DNA of 64,000 nt from Kocuria carniphila (GTDB lineage Bacteria; Actinomycetota; Actinomycetes; Actinomycetales; Micrococcaceae): the NCBI RefSeq assembly GCF_004136555.1, contig NZ_NOIT01000007.1, positions 101,314-165,313 on the forward strand. Reading direction: 5' to 3'. Under the pieces are notes generated by a model. It worked only from the letters and a program-made list of their open reading frames with translations, did no database searches and was not told where the DNA came from. Position numbers and translations under genes: made by a program. Below are positions 18,801-27,317 of the stretch, piece after piece; the stretch's first letter is position 1, and the number at the start of each line of letters is the position of its first letter.

Positions 18801-19303
18801 ACTGGTCGGTCTCCGAGGACGGCGCCGTCACGGCCGGCTCGATTCTCTTGGAAACGGGCGAGTACGAATTGGCCACGGTCGTCGACGACGCCGCGGAAAC
18901 CTCGGCGCGCGCCGTCACCGTGCCGCCCGAGGGCGGTTTCCTGGTGCTCGACACCGAACTGACCGACGAGCTGCGCGGTGAGGGGATTGCTCGTGATCTG
19001 ATTCGAGAGGTTCAACAATTTCGGCGAATCAGAAAATTCAATGTTTCTGACCGAATAATCTTGCGATTGGGGGCCACCTCGGAATTCCAGAACCTGATTG
19101 AGCCGCATCTCGGATTGATAGGCAAGTCCACCCTCGCTCGCGACATTGAGTTTGGACCCGCGCCGACCCAAGAAGATATTGGGCTGCACTCATCTGAAAT
19201 TTCCGGAGATAATGCTGCCGCGACGGCCCTATCGACCACTGGCCATGCCGTCAAACTTGCCTCCGGGGACCATGTAAATATCTATGCATCGGTGGTCAGC
19301 TGA
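15890..19303 (+). CDS. ileS: Isoleucine--tRNA ligase
   Basis: Class I synthetase for tRNA-Ile, 1137 aa, of the long IleS2-like type. HIGH motif is in [17 protein letters not shown], the editing domain includes [19 protein letters not shown], and the KMSKS loop is [13 protein letters not shown]. The GTG at 15890 is chosen because GGAG lies 4 bases upstream and the open frame before it lies inside the T-box. The C-terminal tail from about 18980 is oddly AT-rich with different codon use from the rest of the gene (see findings). It overlaps folC by 1 bp. Confidence 0.96.
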   Translation: MTDSPVYPKVSTDPTALGVPSAPRFPQVEERVLDYWKTDDTFQASIDQRERGQDGSNEFVFYDGPPFANGLPHYGHLLTGYVKDLVARYQTQQGRRVERRFGWDTHGLPAELEAMKQLGMTDKQEIETMGVDKFNDACRASVMKYATEWQDYVTRQARWVDFDNDYKTLNVEYMESVMAAFKSLSDKGLIYSGYRVLPYCWKDETPLSNHELRMDDDVYKDRQDTTVTVGFEILDDAAWAVQPDVVSQLAGARALAWTTTPWTLPTNEALAVGPDIDYVLVNGGGDLAGRRYLIASDLLAGYAKDLGFGDAEDPAAAAHDAVTAHFTGSQLEGVRYRPLWDYFTDAERFGTGTAWQILVADYVTTTDGTGLVHQSPAYGEDDQNVCARYDIPVVLSVDEAGVFYDFFQDESLAAGAPLAGIAGHNVFDKEVARTVIRDLRAQDALVRESSYVHSYPHCWRCRNPLIYRAVSSWFVKVTDIKDRMVELNQEINWIPDNVKDGQFGKWLENARDWSISRNRYWGSPIPVWESSDPNYPRRDVYGSLAEIERDFGTLPRNAEGEVDLHRPWVDDLTRPNPDDPTGQSVMRRVPEILDVWFDSGSMPYAQVHYPMENREWFETHNPADFIVEYIGQTRGWFYLLHVLATALFDRPAFRNVISHGIVLGSDGQKMSKSLRNYPDVNEVFDRDGADAMRWFLMSSPILRGGNLVVTEQGIREGVRQMMLPLWNVYHFFGLYTNAAKGGSGYEAQLRYQAENVMDRYILAETGRLVSETKQQFDDYDIWSAAETLRSYMDTLTNWYVRRSRERFFDEDTQAFDVLYTCLETVCRVAAPLLPLVTEEIWRGLTGGRSVHLTDWPDASLFPQDEDLMTLMNRTRAICSSGSALRKAHNLRVRQPLAGLTVAVPEGQRLTGTFESIIADELNLKSVTLLDSAEVSPADFGISQQLKVNARAAGPRLGKQVQQVIKAAKSGDWSVSEDGAVTAGSILLETGEYELATVVDDAAETSARAVTVPPEGGFLVLDTELTDELRGEGIARDLIREVQQFRRIRKFNVSDRIILRLGATSEFQNLIEPHLGLIGKSTLARDIEFGPAPTQEDIGLHSSEISGDNAAATALSTTGHAVKLASGDHVNIYASVVS

Positions 19304-20673
19304 TGACTGAAGCCTGGAACCTGTCCACTCCTCAGAGTGTGGAGGAGGTCTACGCGGAACTCCTGGACCGTGCGCCGGAGAACAAGATGGAGCCGCGCCT
19401 GGATGCGGTGCAGCGCGCCGTCGACATTCTGGGTAATCCCGAGAAGAGCGCGCCGGTCATCCATATCACCGGGACCAACGGCAAGACCTCGACCGCGCGC
19501 ATGGTCGAGTCCCTCCTGCTCGCTCACGATCTCCGGGTGGGCCGCTACACGAGCCCGCATCTCGAGAAGGTCACCGAGCGCATCAGCCTGGACGGCCAGC
19601 CCGTTACGGACGAAACGTTCGTGCGCATCTACGGGGAGATCGCCCCGTACCTTCAGCTCGTGGACACCGAGCTTTCGGAACGAGGGGAACCGAGGCTTAC
19701 GTTCTTCGAGGTACTGACCGTTCTGGCATTCGCGGTCTTCGCGGATGAGCCCGTGGACGTCATGGTCCTGGAAGTGGGAATCGGTGGCAGCTGGGACGCG
19801 ACCAACGTGGCGGACGCGGCGGTCTCCATCGTGACGCCCGTGGACCTGGACCACACCGAAATGCTGGGGGACACCCTGCAGGACATCGCCTTGGAGAAGG
19901 CAGGCATCATCAAGCCGGGTGGCTTCCTGATCTCCGCTGCACAGGATCCTGTGGTGGCCCAGATCCTGCTGGAACGCGCTCAAGAAATTGGGGCACAGTT
20001 CCGCTTCGAGGGTGTCGAGTTCGGCGTGCGCGGTCGCACCATCGCCGTGGGCGGACAGATCATTGCCGTCCAGGGCTTGGCGGCGGAGTACATCGACCTG
20101 ATGCTGCCCTTGTTCGGCGAGCACCAGGCGGAGAACGCTGCGCTGGCCATTGCCGCGGTGGAGGCACTGCTGGGCGGGGGAGACAAGCCCCTCAACCAGG
20201 AGTTGTTGGTCACGGGGTTGGGTGCAGTGACGTCGCCCGGCAGGCTGGAGTTGGCCCGCAAGGCACCCCCGGTGTTGCTGGACGCCGCCCACAACCCGCA
20301 CGGACTGAAGGCCTCGGCCCGGGCCGTCCGGGAATCGTTCACGTTCGCCAAACTCAACCTGGTGGTCGGGATCCTGCGCGAGAAGGATGTGGAGACCATG
20401 TTGCGCACGCTCGCCGAGGAGTACAGCGAGTACGAGCTGGAACTGTGGTGCAGCCACTCCCGGTCCCCGCGGGCCATCGCGCCCGAAGAACTGGCCGAGA
20501 TTGCGGCGGACATGGGTTTCGACGAGGACATGGTGCACGCCCAGGACCGCCTGGACGACGCCATCGCCTCCGCCATCCAGGACGCCGCCGACCGTCAGGA
20601 GTTCGACGGCGCGGTACTGATCACCGGCTCCGTCACCGTGGTGGGTGAAGCCCGTGCGCTGCTCGGACTCTGA
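19303..20673 (+). CDS. folC: Bifunctional folylpolyglutamate synthase/dihydrofolate synthase
   Basis: Mur-ligase-family enzyme, 456 aa, that adds glutamate to dihydropteroate and to reduced folates. The ATP-binding loop is HITGTNGKTSTARM, and the omega loop and folate site are suggested by TSPHLEKVTERI. Conserved GIGGSWDATNV and DLDHTEMLGDT follow, and the C-terminal ligase domain contains LLDAAHNPHG. It starts at an ATG whose A is the last base of the ileS stop (TGATG), so translation is coupled to ileS. The ileS-folC-DUF4233-ndk order is typical of actinobacteria. Confidence 0.95.
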   Translation: MTEAWNLSTPQSVEEVYAELLDRAPENKMEPRLDAVQRAVDILGNPEKSAPVIHITGTNGKTSTARMVESLLLAHDLRVGRYTSPHLEKVTERISLDGQPVTDETFVRIYGEIAPYLQLVDTELSERGEPRLTFFEVLTVLAFAVFADEPVDVMVLEVGIGGSWDATNVADAAVSIVTPVDLDHTEMLGDTLQDIALEKAGIIKPGGFLISAAQDPVVAQILLERAQEIGAQFRFEGVEFGVRGRTIAVGGQIIAVQGLAAEYIDLMLPLFGEHQAENAALAIAAVEALLGGGDKPLNQELLVTGLGAVTSPGRLELARKAPPVLLDAAHNPHGLKASARAVRESFTFAKLNLVVGILREKDVETMLRTLAEEYSEYELELWCSHSRSPRAIAPEELAEIAADMGFDEDMVHAQDRLDDAIASAIQDAADRQEFDGAVLITGSVTVVGEARALLGL

Positions 20674-20703
20674 CAACCGCCGGAACCTGGGGAGGGACTG
20701 AGC

Positions 20704-21153
20704 ATGGCAAAAATGACCAAGGCCCAGCGCGAATGGCGCCCGGGACAGAAGAAACCGCGCCGTTCGATTAAGGCGATGTTCGCCGTGTCCGTCCTGTCGA
20801 TCGAGGCGTTCATCGTCTTCTTCGCGACCTTGGCGGCCTTCGGAATTCTGGCCCGTGATTGGGGCACCACTCAGCAGTGGCTGCTGGTGGGCGGCGGGGT
20901 GCTCCTCACGCTCGTGTTCCTGCTCGCGTGCGGCATGGTGCGCCGACCGGGCGGTTACGTGCTCGGTTGGGTGCTGCAACTGGTGCTCATCGCCACGGGC
21001 TTCCTGCTTCCCGCCATGTTCGTGATCGGTGCGCTGTGCGCCCTGGCCTGGTGGTACGCGGTGGCCAAGGGCACCACCATCGACCGTGAGAACCGGGAGC
21101 GCGATCGGCTCCAGGAACAGTGGGAAGCCGAGCATCCGCAAGATCGTGCGTGA
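20704..21153 (+). CDS. DUF4233 small membrane protein
   Basis: A 149-aa integral membrane protein with a basic N-terminus (WRPGQKKPRRSIK), about four hydrophobic segments starting at residues 25, 55, 85 and 100, and a charged C-terminal tail. The composition and its position between folC and ndk match the DUF4233 family, whose function is not known. It is 30 bp behind folC with GGAGG ahead of the ATG, so it is in the same operon. Confidence 0.8.
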   Translation: MAKMTKAQREWRPGQKKPRRSIKAMFAVSVLSIEAFIVFFATLAAFGILARDWGTTQQWLLVGGGVLLTLVFLLACGMVRRPGGYVLGWVLQLVLIATGFLLPAMFVIGALCALAWWYAVAKGTTIDRENRERDRLQEQWEAEHPQDRA

Positions 21154-21227
21154 GTACCCGGGCCATGGTGCCCGGCCGGTAGGCTGGTCGCGGTACCTCT
21201 GACGAGAACAATTTCAAGGAGATGTAG

Positions 21228-21641
21228 ATGACGGAACGCACCCTGGTGCTGGTGAAGCCGGACGGCGTCGAGCGCGGCCTGACCGGACAGATCCTGGCCC
21301 GTATCGAGGCCAAGGGCTACAAGATCGTGGAGCTCAAGCTCGTGCAGGCCACGCGTGACATCCTCGAAAAGCACTACGAGGAACACCAGGGCAAGCCCTT
21401 CTTCGAACCGCTGGTCGAGTTCATGGGATCCGGTCCCGTGGTCGCCGCTGTGGTCGAGGGCAACCGTGTGATCGAAGGTTTCCGCAGCCTGGCCGGTTCC
21501 ACCGAACCCACCACTGCGCCTCCCGGCACCATCCGAGGCGACCTCGGCCGCGACTGGGGCGAGAAGGTGCAGAAGAACCTCGTGCACGGCTCGGATTCTC
21601 CCGAGTCGGCTGACCGCGAGATCGGCATCTGGTTCGCCTGA
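21228..21641 (+). CDS. ndk: Nucleoside diphosphate kinase
   Basis: Cytosolic enzyme, 137 aa, that transfers the terminal phosphate of ATP to NDPs through a phosphohistidine. The catalytic His120 lies in [12 protein letters not shown], and the nucleotide site is seen in [13 protein letters not shown] and TIRGDLGRD. Length and motifs are canonical. AAGGAG lies just upstream of the ATG at 21228. The 74-bp gap from the DUF4233 gene could hold its own promoter; a strong terminator follows. Confidence 0.97.
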   Translation: MTERTLVLVKPDGVERGLTGQILARIEAKGYKIVELKLVQATRDILEKHYEEHQGKPFFEPLVEFMGSGPVVAAVVEGNRVIEGFRSLAGSTEPTTAPPGTIRGDLGRDWGEKVQKNLVHGSDSPESADREIGIWFA

Positions 21642-21660
21642 TCGGGTGACCTGCTGAACC

Positions 21661-21708
21661 GACGACGGCGGGGTGGGACTGGAAATCCAGTCTCACCCCG
21701 CCGTCGTC
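21661..21708 (+). terminator. Terminator after ndk
   Basis: Two 23-base arms (21661-21683 and 21686-21708) pair completely apart from one G-U wobble, with a 2-base AA loop. The arms begin GACGACGGCGGGGTG. It is 19 bp after the ndk stop and ends the ileS-folC-ndk transcript. Confidence 0.9.
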
Positions 21709-21889
21709 GTCATTGGGCGAGCCGACCCGCCAGCCAGTAGTGGGTGGGTTGCGGGGTCGTGGGCCATGGATCTCACCGTAATTGTGGCCGGACCCGGTTA
21801 GCGGGGATCGGGGTGGGCCGCGCTCTGGGCGATCCAATGCACTCGAGTGCCGCCGGGACATATCTGGCAGAGTGTCACGCCGTGAAGTG

Positions 21890-22133
21890 CGCTTTCGAAA
21901 CGGACTTCTACCCGGATTGTCACCGGGTACGATCCTCCGCCCGAGATGTAACTCCCATTACGAACCTGCGCCACCAATGTCGACCGAGCGCGAACCTGTG
22001 CCTTGAGTGTCACCCCGGGTACGAAATTCCGCACGAGGTATGGCACTCGTTACGAACCCGTGCCCCTAATGTCGATAGGGTGCCAGCCTGTGCCTTGAGT
22101 GTCACCCGGTGGACGAACCCGTGCCCCTAATGT
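21890..22133. repeat. Cluster of short imperfect direct repeats in a gene-free region
   Basis: ACGAACCCGTGCCCCTAATG occurs exactly at 22052 and 22113 (61 bp apart). CCTGTGCCTTGAGTGTCACC occurs at 21995 and 22087 (92 bp apart). Degenerate versions (CGAACCTGCGCCACCAATG at 21961, TTGTCACCGGGTACGA near 21918) fill the space between. Open frames here are composition artefacts. The remainder of the 21709-22683 gap holds only the longer duplication described separately; I see no gene. Confidence 0.65.
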
Positions 22134-22240
22134 GCACGGAGGGTTGCCGTGATCAAACCCGCCAGCGGCGCCGCTGAGTCATCACGGGCCTCAGGATCGG
22201 CGCCAAATGATGACGGCGCCTTTCAAGACCCTCAGAATGA

Positions 22241-22577
22241 CCCGCATGCTGTGTTTGGTTGGAGCCCTAGATCGCACCTGGTGTGTCGGTGGAGCCCTTG
22301 AAGGCCTTCTACGAGGTCCCATCGGCACCTGAGATGACATGGCTGGTCCTAAAGGCGCCTCACGTGTCCGCCGATGGCGCAATCGGTGCGAAGTTCAGCA
22401 GGGACGCGGCTCTCGCAATCACCCACATGCTGTGTTTGGTTAGAGCCCTAGAGTGCACCTGGTGTGCCGGTGGAGCCCTTGAAGGCCTTCTACGAGGTCC
22501 CATCGGCACCTGAGATGACATGGCTGGTCCTAAAGGCGCCTCACATGTCCGCCAATGACGCAATCGGTGCGAAGTTC
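22241..22577. repeat. Near-identical tandem duplication of a 156-bp unit
   Basis: Bases 22241-22396 and 22422-22577 align end to end with only a handful of substitutions, offset by 181 bp. Both contain GTTTGG, a GGTGGAGCCCTTGAAGGCC core and end in GGTGCGAAGTTC. The 25 bp between the copies is not repeated. No convincing coding frame, terminal inverted repeats or RNA fold was recognised. Confidence 0.85.
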
Positions 22578-22683
22578 CACGGGGTCACAACTGTCTTCCT
22601 CAAGGGGCACCGGGATGGGCACGGTCCGATCGGTAACCCTTGACCACCACTGCCGAAAGCTCACGGGTTCAGGCAGATCACGG

Positions 22684-23292
22684 TTAGACGAAAATTACCG
22701 TGGAGAAGCGGATGGCAATGATGCCGAAAGCAATCACCAGGAGGCCGATGGCGATCAGCCAGGCCCATGCGGTCGAGTGACCCGCATTGATCATGCGGGC
22801 GCCGAACATCCCAGCGCGGGCATTCCGGGCCGTGGTGTGAACCAACAGGATGGTTTGTGCGCACCACACGATCATGCAGTACAGGCACAGGGTGTTGATC
22901 TCGAACGTGGTCTGCCACCACAACCACAGGGTGAACACCGAACCGGCGAGGATTCCCACCCAGATGAGCCACCAGTACCAGTTGGCAAAGCGGGCCCCGG
23001 CCAACACCGCCAAAGCGAGGGCAATTACAACCGCGTAGGCCACGATGCCGATGAACGGATTGGGGAAGCCGAACAGCTCGGCCTGCGGGGTGCGCATCAC
23101 GGTGCCACATGAGAGCCACGCGTTGATGTCACAGCTGGTGCGGTGGCCGGCGTCGGCATAGATGGCCAGGCGTTCCATCACCAGGGTCGCGGAGGCCCCG
23201 AAGCCGATGATCGACAGGATCAGGGCGAGGATTCCCCAACCTCGGTCCGAGGAAGTGCTGGGCTGACGGTCCATGGTGTTTGTTGAGCTCAC
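22684..23292 (-). CDS. Vitamin K epoxide reductase (VKOR) family protein
   Basis: Integral membrane quinone-linked thiol oxidase, 202 aa, which in actinobacteria re-oxidises extracellular disulfide-forming proteins. It has the loop cysteine pair Cys54 and Cys62 (SCDINAWLSCG), the conserved region NPFIGIVAY, and the quinone-proximal CxxC at Cys136 and Cys139 (LCLYCMIVW). Five hydrophobic segments are visible. TAGCAT (a TAnnnT -10) ends 6 bases before the GTG, so the mRNA is probably leaderless and starts at this GTG; ATG at 23274 is the alternative. No DsbA partner gene adjoins it. Confidence 0.9.
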   Translation of the reverse strand: MSSTNTMDRQPSTSSDRGWGILALILSIIGFGASATLVMERLAIYADAGHRTSCDINAWLSCGTVMRTPQAELFGFPNPFIGIVAYAVVIALALAVLAGARFANWYWWLIWVGILAGSVFTLWLWWQTTFEINTLCLYCMIVWCAQTILLVHTTARNARAGMFGARMINAGHSTAWAWLIAIGLLVIAFGIIAIRFSTVIFV

Positions 23293-23679
23293 AGGCCGAT
23301 GCTAATCGACCCGACACCTTGGGCGATGTGGTCTGCCGCACACGTCAATCCTGGGGTGCGTGTACGTCCTGTGAGATACTTGGCAACGGTCGGTTCCCAG
23401 CCGTACACGGGAACCGGTCCGGCAGGACCTCCGATAAAAAATGGATGGACCCGCGGCTCTCAACAGATCGAGCGCGTCCGTCCGAAAAAAGTTCGCGACC
23501 CTGAAGGGTCAAGCGACTCGGACATCCGCCGGCTTGCCAGTAGCGCTCTAGTCAGTCAGCGCACTCGGTAAGTACCACAATGACTTCCGGCGGCCGCGTG
23601 GATTTTCCACCGGTTCGACCGACCGAGCACACCTCGGACCCGAGTGCGGACGGTGTTCCGAGCAGGAGTACAACCTCAC
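23293..23679 (+). other. 387-bp gap: VKOR promoter and long rne leader
   Basis: The left end holds the leaderless VKOR promoter (minus strand). The rest precedes rne and has no supported open frame. It contains an A-run, a small stem GACCC-TGAA-GGGTC at 23497-23510 and a likely ribosome site AGGAG at 23664-23668. A long 5' UTR would fit the known tendency of RNase E genes to be feedback-regulated through their leaders, but no specific structure is recognised. Confidence 0.4.
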
Positions 23680-26600
23680 ATGGAATCCGAACAGGACAAC
23701 GCGGAACAGACGACACAGGACCAGGCAGCTACCGCGGAACAGCAGACCCCCGCCGAAACTTCGGTGGCGGAAACCCCCGCGGAACAGCCCGTTCTTGAGC
23801 AAACCCCGACCGAACCCCAGGTAGACACCCAGGTTGACGACGAGCCCGAAATGCTCCCGCAGCCCGCCGGCACTGACGTGGCCGACGACTCGGCCGACTC
23901 CCAGGCTGACGCGCCGTCGCAGACTGAGACGCCTCAGACCGAAACGCCGGATGCCGAAACGGTAGCCCCCGAGACGGATCAACCTGCTGACGCAAGCGAG
24001 AACACCTCGGTCGAGTCGACCGATGCGCAGCAGGCCTTGACGGACGAATCAGCGGAATCGCAGGTCGAGTCCGAGACAATCGAGGAGTCGGCTGCCGACA
24101 CGTCGCCCAGCAGCGAGACCACTGGGCCGGAAAACTCAAAGGTTGAGACCACTGAGTCGGAAAACTCACAGGCTGAGACCACCGAGGCTGACGCCACTGA
24201 CGCCATTGAGGCTCAGACCCCGGGTACTCAGGACGCCGAGGTCACCGAAGCCGCCGGCCAAGAAACCTCCGAGCAGACCAACAACCACGAGACCGAAACC
24301 GAGACCTCCGAATCCGAGGCCTCTGAAACCGAACCGTCCTTCGGTCTGGGCGCCGGCCTGATGTTCCACGCACCGGATCCGGATGAGATCCGCGCTGCCG
24401 CGGAGGCCGCGGCCGCTCGTCAGCGCGAGGCCGCCAAGGAACGCGATAACCAGCGTCGCCAGTCGCGCCAGCAGGACGACGATGATGCGGACGAGGACGA
24501 TTCTTCGGGCAATGTGACGAGCCGTCGCAGGCGCCGTCGTCGCCGCGGTGACGTGGACATGGAACTCGTGGACGAGGCCGACGGCACCGTCACCCGCGTC
24601 CGGGCCCCGCGCGTGTCCGAGAGCGGTGCCGGTGAGGTGACCGGTCTGAAGGGTTCCACGCGGCTGGAAGCCAAGAAGCAGCGGCGTCGTGAATCGCGCC
24701 AGTCCGGGCGTCGCCGCCACGTGATCACCGAGGCAGAGTTCCTGGCACGGCGCGAATCGGTCGAGCGCAAGATGCTCGTGCGTCAGAAGGAGGACCGGAT
24801 CCAGATCGGTGTCCTTGAGGACGGCGTGCTGGCCGAGCACTTCGTGTCCCATACCCAGCAGGATTCGCTGATCGGCAACGTGTACGTGGGCAAGGTGCAG
24901 AACGTGCTGCCTTCCATGGAAGCGGCGTTCGTCGACATCGGCCGGGGCCGCAACGCCGTGCTGTATGCGGGCGAGGTCGACTGGGACGCTGCCGAGCTGG
25001 GCAACAAGCCCCGCAAGATCGAGAACGCACTCAAGTCCGGAGACTCCGTCCTGGTGCAGGTCACCAAGGACCCCGTGGGCCACAAGGGCGCTCGCCTGAC
25101 CAGCCAGGTCTCCCTGCCGGGCCGCTACCTCGTGTACGTGCCGGGTGGTTCCATGACCGGTATTTCCCGCAAGCTCCCGGACGTGGAGCGACAGCGCCTC
25201 AAGAAGATTCTGAAGGACCGCTTACCCGAGGGTGCGGGCGTGATCGTGCGCACCGCAGCGGAAGGCGCGTCCGAAGAGGAACTCACCAACGACATCAACC
25301 GGTTGCGCTCGCAGTGGGAACAAATTCAGGAGAAGGCAGGGTCCACCAAGACCCTGGCCCCGGAGATGCTCTACGCGGAGCCGGATCTGACCATCAAGAC
25401 CGTGCGCGACGTCTTCAACGAGGACTTCACCGCCATGGTCGTCCAGGGCGAGCAGGCCTGGGACAACATCGAGGCCTACGTGACCTACGTGGCCCCGGAC
25501 CTGTTGGACCGCCTGCAGCAATGGACCGAGGATACGGACCTGTTCGAATCCTTCCGCGTGGAGGAGCAGATCCAGAAGGCCCTGGACCGCAAGGTCTATC
25601 TGCCCTCCGGCGGTTCCCTGGTGATCGACCGCACCGAGGCCATGACCGTGGTGGACGTCAACACCGGTAAGTTCACCGGCTCCGGCGGCAACCTGGAGGA
25701 GACGGTCACCAAGAACAACCTGGAAGCTGCCGAGGAGATCGTCCGCCAGCTGCGGTTGCGCGATATCGGCGGCATCATCGTGGTCGACTTCATCGACATG
25801 GTGCTCGAGTCCAACCGCGAACTCGTGCTGCGTCGCCTGGTCGAGTGCCTGGGCCGAGACCGCACCAAGCATCAGGTCGCCGAGGTGACCTCCTTGGGTC
25901 TCGTGCAGATGACGCGTAAGCGCATGGGCACCGGCCTACTCGAGGTCTTCTCGGAGCCCTGCGAGGCGTGCGCCGGCCGCGGCGCGATCGTGCACGACCA
26001 CCCGCTCAAGGGTCGCGCGGGGGATTCCGCCCCGGATCACCGTAATAACCGCAACGAGCGCAAGCGCTCCAAGCACAAGCAGCAGCACCAGGGTGGCCAG
26101 CAGAGCAACCAGCAGGACAAGCCCAAGAACTCCGGTAACGGCGGCAACAACGGATCGGACAACGGCAACGAGGGCAACGACCAGGAGTCCAAGGCCCGCG
26201 CGGAAGCCGCACGCAACGCGCTGGCCAGTATCGCTGCAGCTTCCCAGCACGACGACGACGCCGCCTCGGGTCACCAGGGCGGCGACCAGTCCGGCGAACG
26301 CTCCGGTGGTAAGGAACAGACGCCGGATCAGGGCAAGGATCAGTCTGGTTCCCAGGACCACGGTGATCAGGACGGCGATCGTCGCCGCAAGAAGCGTCGC
26401 GGCAAGCGCAGCCGCGGCCGCGCTCAGTCGGGCCAGGACAGCCAGGGCAACGATTCGCAGTCGAAGGATGCCTCGGATTCGGACGGCCAGGATCGTGACC
26501 GGGGTTCGGAGGACAAGGGCGAGAACCAGTCCTCGAGCCTGACCATTCACGGTGAGGTCATCGAGCTGCCGCACGGCGGTGGTTCCCCGGAGGACCAGCC

Positions 26601-27156
26601 GGAGAGCGGTCAGCAGTCGCTGACGCTGGACTCGTTGACGGCAGCGTTCACGGAAGCGCCCGCGCAGGACTCTTCCCAGGAACAGCCCACGCGAGGTAAT
26701 CGCCGGAGCCGTTCCCGCCGTGCCCAGCGCGGAGCTACGCATGAATCCCGACAGAGGAGCGAGCAGTCCACGGCGGAATCCGCTGAGACTGCAGACTCCT
26801 CCAAGCAGTCCGGCTCAGAGCAGAAGTCCGGTGCGCCTGCACAGTCTTCGTCAGGACAGTCAGCGGGGGCTTCTGCTCCGAAGCAGGCGGCGTCACGTCA
26901 GGGCGCGGCACCCGCCGCCACCACGGAGACCAAGCCGGCCACGCGGCGTCGTTCGCGCCGTGCTTCCGCACCCACGGCCGCACCGGGAACGGCGAGCGTG
27001 CAGAAGCACGAGCCGGTCAGCTCCACGGGCACCGTGAAGCGGTTCACCGCCGACGCGTCCAAGCAGGACGCGCCCAAGTCCTCCTCGCAACCCACCGTGG
27101 TGGGCGTGGGCGTGAAGGCCGCGAACATGAAGATGACCGGCGGTTCCAAGGACTGA
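23680..27156 (+). CDS. rne: Ribonuclease E/G family endoribonuclease
   Basis: Endoribonuclease of 1158 aa that processes rRNA and degrades mRNA. The first 220 residues are an acidic, Thr/Glu/Gln-rich disordered tract. An Arg-rich patch (RRRRRRRGD) follows near position 24540. The S1 domain covers roughly 24860-25140 (IGNVYVGKVQNVLPSMEAAF), and the catalytic DNase I-like region contains MTVVDVNTGKFTG and IGGIIVVDFIDM. The Zn-link is CEACAGRG. The last 370 residues are low-complexity, rich in Gln, Ser, Asp and Arg, probably a degradosome scaffold. ATG 23680 is chosen (AGGAG 11 bases upstream) over GTG 23644. Confidence 0.94.
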   Translation: MESEQDNAEQTTQDQAATAEQQTPAETSVAETPAEQPVLEQTPTEPQVDTQVDDEPEMLPQPAGTDVADDSADSQADAPSQTETPQTETPDAETVAPETDQPADASENTSVESTDAQQALTDESAESQVESETIEESAADTSPSSETTGPENSKVETTESENSQAETTEADATDAIEAQTPGTQDAEVTEAAGQETSEQTNNHETETETSESEASETEPSFGLGAGLMFHAPDPDEIRAAAEAAAARQREAAKERDNQRRQSRQQDDDDADEDDSSGNVTSRRRRRRRRGDVDMELVDEADGTVTRVRAPRVSESGAGEVTGLKGSTRLEAKKQRRRESRQSGRRRHVITEAEFLARRESVERKMLVRQKEDRIQIGVLEDGVLAEHFVSHTQQDSLIGNVYVGKVQNVLPSMEAAFVDIGRGRNAVLYAGEVDWDAAELGNKPRKIENALKSGDSVLVQVTKDPVGHKGARLTSQVSLPGRYLVYVPGGSMTGISRKLPDVERQRLKKILKDRLPEGAGVIVRTAAEGASEEELTNDINRLRSQWEQIQEKAGSTKTLAPEMLYAEPDLTIKTVRDVFNEDFTAMVVQGEQAWDNIEAYVTYVAPDLLDRLQQWTEDTDLFESFRVEEQIQKALDRKVYLPSGGSLVIDRTEAMTVVDVNTGKFTGSGGNLEETVTKNNLEAAEEIVRQLRLRDIGGIIVVDFIDMVLESNRELVLRRLVECLGRDRTKHQVAEVTSLGLVQMTRKRMGTGLLEVFSEPCEACAGRGAIVHDHPLKGRAGDSAPDHRNNRNERKRSKHKQQHQGGQQSNQQDKPKNSGNGGNNGSDNGNEGNDQESKARAEAARNALASIAAASQHDDDAASGHQGGDQSGERSGGKEQTPDQGKDQSGSQDHGDQDGDRRRKKRRGKRSRGRAQSGQDSQGNDSQSKDASDSDGQDRDRGSEDKGENQSSSLTIHGEVIELPHGGGSPEDQPESGQQSLTLDSLTAAFTEAPAQDSSQEQPTRGNRRSRSRRAQRGATHESRQRSEQSTAESAETADSSKQSGSEQKSGAPAQSSSGQSAGASAPKQAASRQGAAPAATTETKPATRRRSRRASAPTAAPGTASVQKHEPVSSTGTVKRFTADASKQDAPKSSSQPTVVGVGVKAANMKMTGGSKD

Positions 27157-27182
27157 CACCGGGCACCAGCTCCGGGATATGA

Positions 27183-27229
27183 CATGCCACAGGGCCGCGG
27201 GGGATGAGAACCCGCGGCCCTGTGGCATG
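27183..27229 (+). terminator. Terminator after rne
   Basis: CATGCCACAGGGCCGCGGG (27183-27201) pairs perfectly with 27211-27229 around a 9-base loop. It separates rne from the TPP riboswitch that begins about 10 bp later. Confidence 0.88.
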
Positions 27230-27240
27230 ATGTGTATCAC

Positions 27241-27315
27241 TGACACGGGGTGCCGCACGAGCGGCTGAGATGACACCCGTTGAACCTGATCTAGCTCGTA
27301 CTAGCGAAGGGAATG
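27241..27315 (+). promoter_or_regulatory. TPP (thi-box) riboswitch
   Basis: The conserved THI elements are present in order: GGGGTGCC (27247-27254), CTGAGA (27265-27270), ACCCGTTGAACCTGATC (27275-27291) and GCGAAGGGA (27304-27312). The AAGGGA at the 3' end is also the ribosome-binding site of the thiD-tenA gene, 5 bases before its GTG, so thiamine pyrophosphate binding should block translation directly. Confidence 0.96.
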
Positions 27316-27317
27316 TC

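Noticed and set aside
21744..22130. Open frame of 128 codons in the repeat-rich gap
   Set aside because: It is made of the short repeats, has no ribosome site and no family resemblance.
21890..22133. Possible CRISPR array
   Set aside because: Repeat order and spacing are irregular (61 and 92 bp), the repeat units differ, and no cas genes occur in the window.
22283..22513. Open frame across the 156-bp duplication
   Set aside because: It only covers parts of the two copies and reads like repeat sequence; no start signal or conserved protein pattern.
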